From contig JAJLRJ010000004.1 of assembly GCA_024195265.1 (NCBI GenBank), forward strand, positions 3,802,159-3,866,158: a DNA stretch of 64,000 nucleotides. The letters are read 5' to 3'. A program made the translations under genes and the position numbers. The notes under the pieces are model-generated. The model worked only from the letters and a program-made list of their open reading frames with translations, made no database searches and had not been told where the DNA came from. This document shows, piece after piece, positions 33,278 to 45,200 of the stretch (position 1 is the stretch's first letter; each line of letters starts with the position of its first letter). The DNA is from Dendrophyllia cribrosa. Lineage: Eukaryota; Cnidaria; Anthozoa; Scleractinia; Dendrophylliidae.

Positions 33278-36200
33278 ATGAACTTCTGGATCGGACTTGC
33301 CCTTCTGCTACTTGGCGTTACAAGCTCTCTTGGTAAGATGCAATAATATTTCAATAGACGTGAACCATTTTAAATCCCGTATTTCACAACTCTGTGCAGC
33401 CTATGGTAGCGTTTCTATTCTTTTAGCCAATCAACAAATCCAGTTTTCTATTAAGTACCTGATTGCGATTGTTTAGAATGTTGTTTTACTTGCAATAAAA
33501 ATGGAAGGATATCAGGTACTACATCCTTTCTTTAATAGCTACGCAAACGTAGATTATGGCTTCACGCAATTCAAACGATCGACAACCGTTAAATTAGATC
33601 CCAAGATACACTGTAGTAACGTTTCGGAATGTCCTGTAATAGTATCTAAATAGTATGAGCTGTTAGGATTGCAAATGAGATAGTTTGGAGGTGATTACAC
33701 TGCGTATTTTTCTGCTTTAATATGTACAAAATGCTTTTGTTTTTCTCTTTCTTTTCTAAGGCTGTGGAAATAAGCCATTTTCGGCTAGGGTGGTGAATGG
33801 TGAAAATGCCTCGCCACACTCCTGGCCCTGGCAGATTTCACTCCGAGTCAACGGTCGCCACATTTGCGGAGGATCACTGATTAAGAACGACTGGGTTGTA
33901 ACAGCGGCTCACTGCGTTGAACAAAACCCGAGGCCAAGTGGATACACTGTTGTCGTCGGTAAGTTACTCAATGTAAGCCTGTAAAAATCACTGCTGTTTG
34001 CGTGAATCGTTTCTTTTTGTTGGCATGCAAAACAATATACTACATAATATGTTAATAATTTCCCTATTTTAGTGAGCAATTCGGCAATTGACAAAAGAAC
34101 TAAGAAAATGTTAACACAATGATTAAAACGGTGGAGATTAAAGTGACAAGCACTTTTTTCTAGCGTTAAAGTGGTACTATGATCAAAATTTTGCACTTCC
34201 CTTTCTCTTCAGTTTTGGAAAGTAGAAGTGCTGAATACTTACCATGCCAAATTTTAAGTTCAAATTCCATCGGGAAGAGCAGTTATTATAAACGTAAAGT
34301 TCAGCTTCGGCTTGCCGCCATTACTCGATTTAAAAATGGCCGAGAACCACATAGAGAGCTGGATCTAGTTGAGTCGAGAGGAAGATGACGTCATATTCGC
34401 AACACAACAATGGCCGCTTCGTTGTGTCGCGTAAACAAGACCTTTATTTTAATCTTGGTGGTTCTAGGGCCTGCTTTATGCCGAAGATGTTTCTGTAAAC
34501 GTTCGAGAAGATGCCTCCTGTTAATTTTGTACAACACGGGCGCCGAAACATTCTCAAAAGGCTGAATTTCTTTGCACAAATCGTCTACCAGCCAGTTCTG
34601 TGAGAGTTCAACGCGCCCAACCGCTCAAGATGGATACTTTCTTCTGACAATGCAGTATAACAGGGGAAACTCAACCGCTAGGAACCACTTTATAATAGTT
34701 TACTACTACTACTACCGCGAGATTTACTTTCCAAGGGAATTTGAGAGACTGAGTGAAACGCGTGAACCAGGAGGATTCGAAAATAAACTGTTGATTGTTT
34801 TCATGAATATTGTGAAACAACATACCGGGTGAGTGGCGTACATGTATGCATTTTTTGTTTCTCAAACGTGTACATCAACTGGTGTACATCAGTAGGTTCT
34901 GAGGCTTGAGCTTTTTTTAAATACTCCATAGATACTACATGTCATACAAACTAATAGCTTATGGCATAAATTGGCCTGGTTGTTTCTGAATATTCTCCTT
35001 ATTTGTACCACATTTTCAAATACACTCGCATGACACTGTATTTTCTGATTACAGGAACTGAAAATATTCTTGACTTGTTGTTATCCAATTTATTATCTGT
35101 GTTCTTAGTTTTCTATTTTAAAGTTATATCAAATTGTTGCTCATTGACACATGTTAACTGCTGTATTGTTGTTGGTCATTGTTATTTATTCTGCAATATT
35201 TCAGATTAAAAATTTAATAAAGCACGGTGCAGTGGGACTGCATCCTTGATGCATCTTGTACTGTTTTTTTTTTTTACATTTTAAAGGGGTAATGTCTAGG
35301 GGATTTTGTTTTCGTGTGCAAAACTACTAATTATTTAACTAACTACCTTTGGCTCTTGGATAAAAGTGATTCCTTCAACAGAGAACAAGTAATAGAAATT
35401 CAGTTTTTTTTCCAAAACACAAAGGAAGAACCTTTTTTTTTCAAGTTGCAATCCAGTCCATGTGCAGTCAAAGACGCTTAATTATAGTTTTATTGTCAAC
35501 AAAACTGAAGCATTATTTTTTTGATTTCCTTTACAATTGTTTTTTTTTTTTGGACTTTTCAAAGTGATACTAGAAAAGGTGGCATTGCCCTAGGTATGAA
35601 ACATTTCTGTGTACAATCAGGATAGCATACTCCATTTAAATTTGTTCCTTTTAGTCATATATATGTTTGGATTTAACATTGAAATCTACCCAAAATGAAA
35701 CTGTGAGGCAATATCTCCCAAGGTGGTTTCTTCCAAGCACTCAGAGTGTGTGTGATGCAGTGAGCAATAATGGATTATTACCCAGCCACTTTCTTTGTGT
35801 GTATTTGCAATACCTCTTTTCATTGACTTTCCTGTTAATGGAGAATCTGACCCCATAAACAACTAAGGATAATAAGATGTGAACATGTCAGATAACTAAT
35901 GACCTGCAAAGCCACCATGCTTTCTTATAAAGGTACAGTTGAATGCTATTAGATCTCTTTTATAACAACACTGTTGGAAGGGCAATTTTAAAGAAAAAAA
36001 AAACACTGGATTTAATTCAATTGGGACAGAGGAAACTGTCTGCAAAAATCAATATTATTGTCAGTATTAAGCAGTGTATATAAAGCAGAGCTCCATACAC
36101 AGTGTACTGTATACAAGCAAGATTAACTTTTTTGTTTATAAAACATTTAATTTACTTTAGTAAGCCTAGTTCTCATTTACTGCTATTTTCTGTTGTTTTT

Positions 36201-39200
36201 TTTTTTCATTGAGCTCCTGGCTCAGCACATAAAGGGTTTATGTAGAGTTTTGACATTTTTCACTCACAAAGTATTTTTTTAGCCAAGAATGTACTCTCTT
36301 GCTCAAGTAATAACATGTTCATGTAAGATAAAGTAACATGGAGCCAATCAGGCCAAAAGATCCTGTATTTTCACAGAAGGAAAGGACAAAATACATTTCA
36401 GGTCAAAATATATTTTCAAAGGTGTGGGATGTTTATGTCTAACCGAATCTCTTTTAAATCAGCTAATGGTAACCAGCAAAAAGAGCAACAGAAATTATGG
36501 TATTTTGCTTTTGGATAATAAAACACAATTTATTGTGAGTGAAAAATGTCAAAAATCAAAATTGGCCCTTTATGCACCTAGCTACTCAATGTATCCCGGG
36601 TGTATTGCAGGTAAGGTACCATCAAATAAATGATCAAGGTGTTTGTTTACAAACTAATGTACTTCGAGGAGGCATTTCTGGTATGTACTGGGAATATTCT
36701 GCTTGTGATGTTCTCTCGGAAGGGCCTTCATACAGTGTCTGCATACCGGTAGTTCAACTGAACTCAACTATCCAGGCAATTTCTTTCTCCAAAAAAAAAA
36801 CGCGGGGAGGGCTTAATAGAGGATTTTCAGTATGTGAAATATGCAAGATACAATGCATTTGGAGGTTTTTATGGTCACATGATCTGCTATTTTGCAGGGC
36901 CTTCTCTGAGGCCATGAGAACCTGGCTTTCATAAAGAATAAGAGCAAAATAAGAAACCACAGTATTGCCTTGTGATCTCTTGTGCTAAGCTACAATGTAT
37001 TCCTTTTCACCCACACACTGTTGAAACAGCAGTAAGTTTTAAGGCAACAAGATGATAGTAACATGTTACAAAGTATAATAAATTTCATTCTGCAAATTCC
37101 TTTGTTAGAAAATCAAATAATGGTTATATATATATCAATATGTTCATTCTTTCAAAACTTGCACATTAAACTTTCATATGCCTAACCTTGTGTGATTTTG
37201 GGAGAATTAAAAAATACACACTGACAGATGCTAGCTCTTCCAGACTTAAGAACACAGTGCTTATTATTGTGTTGACTTTGCACGAGGCTGAGAACTGATT
37301 TGCTTGATTTACTCGGATTTATGCATCCTTGGAGACCAAGGATAAGTAAATTTAAATGGATAAAATCGATGCGGACAAAATGTTCCTTCTGCCCCAACTA
37401 TCTGCTACTGGGACTATTGATGGGGTTTACAATAATTCAAGATGTCAGCAACCTGAGCTGTACACTTTGATGTCTGCAGTGTTATCAATAACAGTAAGAA
37501 CAACATCGTTTACTTTTCTACAACACCAATTTATTCTTTCAGTTTTGCACTGTAGAAACTCAATGAACTGAATCCAGTAAGAAATAGTAATCGAGCAGTT
37601 GACTTTATTTGTTCTAAACTTCAGTGTGGAATGCTAATACACGTATTGTAAACAAAAGTCAAGATTCGATGCTTCTGCAAACAGCCATTATAATCCGCTT
37701 ACCAAACTCAAACGGGGAAAAGTTCACCATAAATATTTAAAAAAAGAATTCCTTATCGTACCATGTATAAACGTCCACTTCCTGAGTAAACGTTCCTTGA
37801 AATTGACGGTCTTCTTCGGCTTTTATTGAGCCATTCTTGCCTTCCAATTCGGCAGCTTATTCTCTAAAGTCATACGTCGCCAAATCCTCATGAAACGAAA
37901 TAGATCCTGAAAATTCATCGAGTTCTTCGCCAAAATTGTCCTTCGCAAAGCTTTCCGACGAACTGGAAAGTAAATTTTACGGCGAAGACGTCTCCAAATC
38001 CTTTTCATTTAGTGGTTCTTTCGCTGTTGTCGAAGGAATGACCACGATCTTCGTTGCGAATATGACGTCACGAGACAACTCACACGTGAGACCGCTTTCT
38101 AGAATAATCACGGGCTTGACTTTTTAAACTGAGTAATGGCGGCCGGATTTTCGGTGGTTTTCGGCTGTTTTCGGCCAGCAATATCTAGATTCAGTAAGCT
38201 TATATCGTTCTAAATTATAGCGATTTATGTTATTATGAACTCATTGGATAAACTGAAGTAAAAAAAAGACGAAAAGAAAGACAAACATTTTCGTCGTAGT
38301 ACCACTTTAAGGATACTTAATTGCTGTGTTTTCACCAATATCATATGCCCTTTGAAACTATTTCTGAGAAGAAAAACAAACAGACAAACAAACAAAACAT
38401 CAGTTTACGCACATTTTAATTGTTATATCATTCTTATAGTCTTGCTTTTTACTTATTTCGCTTGGCCCAAACATTCTGTTCAAAAGTTCAATATTAAGAG
38501 AACCTTTTTAACTACAGTTTACAGTGTAATGCTACCAATTAAAATAATCCTGTAAAGATCTTCCGATCAGAAGCGTTAAATCCTGATCTGTTCCTATTCC
38601 ATGCATTATTAGCCCCAAATAATCTTATTTTAGGGGTATGAAAATGCTCTTTAATCCATTAAAATATTGTATATCGCATAGGGAAAAATTACTTTTAAGA
38701 TGGCATGACGTTTAGAGCAACGAGCTGTTTTAACGAACAGAAAGTTCATTTTTTTGGAGCACACACTCGCCAAAACGTCTCATAGGTTATTTGAAAAATG
38801 TAATAGATATAGATAGGCAGAGCCTAACAGCGTAGCACCATGAACAAGCTTAACACTAAGGTGAAACTTAACTAAGGTGAAAGGTCGGAAGCACAAGAAT
38901 TAAGATTGACGGCCGGGCTATTTTTCAATTTTAGCAATTGTCAAAAAACAGTATTACCCGACCGTCTGCACAGTACATTTAGACCGTACAAAAGTTCACA
39001 AAAACAACTTTTCTCTGTCTAGAATAACAGGTACGACTAACTTCCGTATAAAACACAGTTTTTGTTTGTCAAAAATTGCCCGAGAACCTGATTTGGAAAT
39101 AAAAATTGCAAAAATACACAAACATATTTGCATAAGGCAACGCGAGTGAAGACAGAAAATCTAAGTCTCGTTTTGTTTACATAAAATCGCTTTTCAATCT

Positions 39201-42200
39201 ATGTAATGAATGAACAAGCACATAAAAATGGACAACACAATCTTCTTTCGAAAAATTGTATTCAAATCTTCATTAGTTTATGTTTAAAAGTAAAACACGT
39301 TCCATTTATAGCGCATCAAGGCAGAGCTGTCCTCGATGAAATTCAAGATAACAACACGACTTAATTTGAGCACGTTTCATAAACAGGTCTCCAAAACTTA
39401 AGATAACACAAAGAAAAAGTCAATTAAAAATTGATATCAACATAAATTCCCATCGAAAAATGTGATTTATTTTACCTTTAAAGCGCTGGACTGCTTGGAA
39501 ATTCGTTAAAACTCCGCTTCTTCGGTTCTGAAATCCGTAATAAAAACAAGGCATCTCCCCGCATTGCTCCTGCATTGATCATGTTGATAATATGAAGTTC
39601 CTCGAAGCAAGATTTTATCCCTGAAAGCTCTTCTTTTTCCACTAAAGCGGCTTCTGAGTATCCCTTAATTAGTATCCCTGTCTTGAGTAGCAAAGCGCCA
39701 AAACACTGCGAAAGATCCAACTTTTTTAAAAAGTGTTTACCGAGCTGACGGCTGTGTAGCCGCGCGTGTGGCGTTATACGCGCTTGTTTTGCGACGTCAT
39801 ACGCGCCCGCGAGTTAGCCTTGGGCGACACACATGTTGCAGACACGCGCCCGCGAAACATTCCGCTAGCCTTGACCATGAAAAATGACGGGCTAGGTTCT
39901 ATGAGTATAGGCTGCGCAGCTGGGCCTTCGGCCCGGCGAGTGCTCCGCTAAAAACATTTCACACTGTCATCGCATTCGATGATTGGACGTGAAATCAAGT
40001 ACCACGGTTTTGTTGAATTCCATTTGATTTCATTTGAATTCTCAGGAGCCCATCGTCGAACTGGGAACACTCGCTATCAGCAGACTTTCCGTTTGAAGAA
40101 ACTTTTCAAACATGAAAGCTTTAACATGAGGCAGCTGAAAAATGACATCGCCCTTCTACAGCTTGATGGATCTATTCAGGCGAGCCTCCAGGTAAACACC
40201 GTCTGCCTTCCAAGTTTTCAAAGCAAAGTTCAGCCAGGAACACAATGCTACATCACAGGTAATTCACAAATATACTGAGATATTTTTCCCCGTTAGGGGG
40301 ATTTAGCAAATTTCCACCGGTTTTCCGTGGTGTGGACTCTTATTTACCACGATTTACGTCATCACATGGTCAAAATGTTGTGGACTCACGAGGCGCAGCC
40401 GAGTGAGTCAGCAACAAATTTTGACCTTGTGATGACGTAAATCGTGGTAAATAAGAGTCCACACCACGGAAAACCGGTGGAAATCTGTTTTTTACCACAA
40501 TATTTAGAAAAAAATACAAGGATAAATCGAAGTTTCGTTACAAAACGCGATGCATTGCGCGAGCAAGCGTTGTCTATAACTTGCATTGCGTGATGTTAGC
40601 GTCAGCACCGTTGTATGTACTCTCATTTACCACCCGCATCGACCAATCAGATTGCGAGATTACCGGCAATTGTGGTAAGAATTAAGATATTTACCCGTTA
40701 CACAATATTACTGGTTGTAATTTCGAATAATCCGTGGGAAAAATCCATAGATTAATCCATCGAATAATCCATCGGTTATTTGCATGTGATTGATTGACTG
40801 GATAATTGATTGCTTGATTGAGTAATCGATTTAATAATTCATTGATTAAATGAATGAATGAATGAATGAATGAATGAGCGAATGAATGAGCGAACGAACG
40901 AGCGAATGAATGAGTGAGCGAATGGATGGATGGATTGATGAATGAATGAATGAATGAATGGTTAATAGATTGATTGATTGATAGATAGATTGATAGATTG
41001 ATTGATGTTCGATCGATTGATTGATTGATTGATTAATTGATTAATCGATTGGCCAAATTCATACTAGGAGCGCAATCATTGTCCGTCTGAGGTAGAACAT
41101 AAATTATAATAGGTCGTTTACCGACTTCGGGAAAATGATTTTCAACACGTCTGATGACATGTCTTGAAGTCGGTTGGGATAAGGTTCTAGAGAATTTGGC
41201 ATTGGAAATATCGGTAAAGAAATACGAAAGATAAAAAAAAAAAAAGAAAACGTAAGGACGGAATGGTTCAATTGCACTGAGTGAACAAGAGGATGGATGG
41301 ATGGATGGATGGATGGATGGATGGATGGATGGATGGATGGACCCGGTGGACGTAGGGATGGCGGACGCGCGGAAAACGGAGGGACAGATGGATGCATAAA
41401 CGGAGAGATCAATAGATAGATGGGTGGATGAAAGGATAAATAGATGGGTAGATAGTTGGATATTTTTATTGGTTAGATTATAGATCAATTTTTATTTATT
41501 TTATTTCTGGATATCTCGTCAAATGTTCAGCATCGATCATGAGCTGGACAGTAAATAATAACCATCCCTCCATGAAATAAAAAAGAAAGAAGTGTTAGTA
41601 ACATATCACTCGCATACAGGTTGGGGACGAACCGTTGGTGGAGGTAATGCTGCTGACACTCTCCAGCAGGCAATGCTGCCTGTTGCTGAACACAGCGACT
41701 GCAGTCGAAGGAATGGAAAATTGGTTCCCGTTGATGAGCGATCGATGGTGTGTGCTGGTGGGCAAGGCAAAGGTGGATGCCAGGTAAATCAAACCCAATA
41801 AAAATAACTTTCAAGTTCATTGACGGCCTTTTCTCTTCCTTCCCAATCCTATGATATATATATTTTTCGTTTATGCTTGCCAGCTAGTAATATGTTATTT
41901 TCATGCCTTTTATCACATACCAAATGAAAAAAATGCTATGATATATATATATTTTTCGTTTATGCTTGCCAGCTAGTAATATGTTATTTTCATGCCTTTT
42001 ATCGCATACCAAATGAAAAAAATGCTGCCGTTAATAATTATTAAAAATATAACTCACTTCGTTAACAGAATACTGGGCAATTTTTTAAAGCTAAACACCT
42101 CATTTTCAAGGCCAAACAATCCAAGAACCTACAAATAATTCAAAGGAATATAACAATAAACACTTAATGACTGGTCCCGAGGGAAACAGTGAATTTTGTT

Positions 42201-45200
42201 TCCCGAAAATCTCAATGTTTCCCGAGACGAAGTCGAGGGAAAACATCGAGATTCGAGATTCGAGATTCGAGATTCTTCGTCGTGAAAGAAAAAAACAGTT
42301 TGAAAAATGCGCCGAGCACTCGAGGTAAACATCAATCGCATCATAATCTACCACCTTTTGTCACGGTCTGATCACGTGCGCTAGCGGGCAACAGTGCACT
42401 TTTCCCCTTTGATGTCAAAAATGTTGCCCGCTTTCGCAAATGTTGCCCGCTCATGGACGTTTGGCGGGAAACAGTTTGTTTGTTTGTTAGATGTCATGTG
42501 ACCATGAATCAACCAATGAACGCGCGCGTTGTATTGAGAAAAACTCCAGCTATATAACAAGGATATTTTTAGTAACGCTTGGTGAAGTTAAAATACGGTC
42601 AAATATAATTATCTTTTGTCGTTGTTTCTTACTTCTATATCCATATATTTCATATATGTAATGCGCATGTAATATGTTATTTTCATGCCTTTTATCGCAT
42701 ACCAAATGAAAAAAATGCTGCCGTTAATAATTATTAAAAATATAACTCACTTCGTTAACAGAATACTGGGCAATTTTTTAAAGCTAAACACCTCATTTTC
42801 AAGGCCAAACAATCCAAGAACCTACAAATAATTCAAAGGAATATAACAATAAACACTTAATGACTGGTCCCGAGGGAAACAGTGAATTTTGTTTCCCGAA
42901 AATCTCAATGTTTCCCGAGACGAAGTCGAGGGAAAACATCGAGATTCGAGATTCGAGATTCGAGATTCGAGATTCGAGATTCGAGATTCGAGATTCTTCG
43001 TCGTGAAAGAAAAAAACAGTTTGAAAAATGCGCCGAGCACTCGAGGTAAACATCAATCGCATCATAATCTACCACCTTTTGTCACGGTCTGATCACGTGC
43101 GCTAGCGGGCAACAGTGCACTTTTCCCCTTTGATGTCAAAAATATTGCCCGCTTTCGCAAATGTTGCCCGCTCATGGACGTTTGGCGGGAAACAGTTTGT
43201 TTGTTTGTTAGATGTCATGTGACCATGAATCAACCAATGAACGCGCGCGTTGTATTGAGAAAAACTCCAGCTATATAACAAGGATATTTTTAGTAACGCT
43301 TGGTGAAGTTAAAATACGGTCAAATATAATTATCTTTTGTCGTTGTTTCTTACTTCTATATCCATATATTTCATATATGTAATGCGCATGTAAACATTTG
43401 TATATGGCACATGCGCAATATATATTTCATTATTATAATTATTTGCACCATTTACACGACTTATGCTGGCATGGTTTACCCTTTTGCCACCATCCTCCTA
43501 TTCTTCTAAGTCACTATCATAAATTACAACAGTTACTTTATTCAATGATATAAATGTCAACAACTTAGATTAGAAGTAAGGTGCGGTTTTAATTTGATTA
43601 AAACAATCTATCTTCTTAACCTATTTTTCTGTTACAATTATTGTACAAAGGGAGACAGTGGAGGACCGTTTGTGTGCAATGAAGGCGGTAGATATGTCTT
43701 GCGAGGTGCTGTCAGCTGGGGACATCGAGAGTGCAGAACTGATCACTACACTGTGTTCGCTCGTGTGAGCAGTTTCCTTAGCTGGATCAACAAGAAGATG
43801 TCTGGTCAGATAATGCGTCTATTGTCGTTCAACTTAGCAAAATGACATATTGTAACTGTGGTCGTTAAAGGGGTGGGGGGGGGGGGGGGGGGGGTGCCAC
43901 ACGGATTTCGTATTCCTATTTTTGTATTAACAGGTCTAGTTGGTCCGGGGTTGTGACAACTTACTGCAAATGTATCAAAACTGTCGATGAGTCTCTCTAG
44001 TCATAGACGGACTAAATCCGAATGAATTGCAACTCAAAAAAGTTACCTTTAGGGTAAACAAGTTAGGCTAACCACGTTGTCGTTTACAAAATGGGCTAGA
44101 ACAGACCATTATTTGTTCCTCTTTTAAGAAACAATTGATCTTTTTCTCTTGGTGTTTTATTATTACTTCGTTAATGAGTTAAGACATTGTAGCATGATTT
44201 GACCAAAAATGGTCAAAATTCCCGTGACACTGCCCTCTTTAGTTATAATGGCTTTTGTAAGATGCTTAAGGGTTTTAATTCAGACGAGACGGGGAAGGAA
44301 CCAATTTCCAGTTTTTTGCTTCCCCGACGACGCATAACGCGCCACAAGTGAAAGGCTTCGAAACGACTTTTCAACAGAACAGACAAACTCACCGACAAAT
44401 TTGACTAACAATTACACCGACAGAAATTACACTAACAATGCACCGATGGAAACGCAACAATTACTAACTTGAGTCTCAACAGCCAATAACATCATGGCCA
44501 AACTGACCATTGACAGCAACAACCATACATATATACCATCAACTGACGGTTCACAATTCACATGACTCTGAAGATGACTTCCGCTCAGAGAGATCAACCT
44601 TAATTAACACGTCAACAACTCATTTGAAACCAATTTCTAGGGTTTCACATGCACAGCACCACAAAATCTTTAGAAGTACCTGACACGTTAATCCATCAGT
44701 TGTAGTATATAATTGATTACCAAGGTGACCATTATTTGGACGTACTTTGAAATTGATAGATGGTTCCGGAATGTTATCAACGTCGATTCCTTTTCTGTTG
44801 GAGCTGTTCCTCGTATACTGAAAAAACGAAGATGAGTAAAGTTGTTAGTCCAAGTGATTGCATGAAGTAAAATGTTGGGATATCCCTTATTCATTAAATA
44901 GGAAAAACTAAATACAAACCAAAACTTTTAAGTATGTGTGATCTCAATAACAATCGCAATAACAATATCACGTGATTAGTGGTAAAGCCATCTTACAAGT
45001 TCTCACACAAAGACAAAGATGTAACTCTTTTTCGTTTTTAGGGGCCGGAAGTGGGAATGGTGGCACTGGCGGAAGTAAGCATAACTAGTTATACCTTATA
45101 TACAGGGAAAGTGGTTGGCAGCTTTCAAACTAGATTCATAACGGTTATTTTGTAATATGAAAGCAAACACCTCCAAATTTCGTGACTGTTCTTCAAATTT

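Noticed and set aside
36424..36934. Overlapping open frames of 69 and 131 codons in gene D intron 2
   Set aside because: They sit in the TTAA element, have no recognisable domain and read like chance frames.
41033..41488. Minus-strand frame of 151 codons with IHPS repeats
   Set aside because: It is the translation of the (GGAT)n microsatellite; not a gene.
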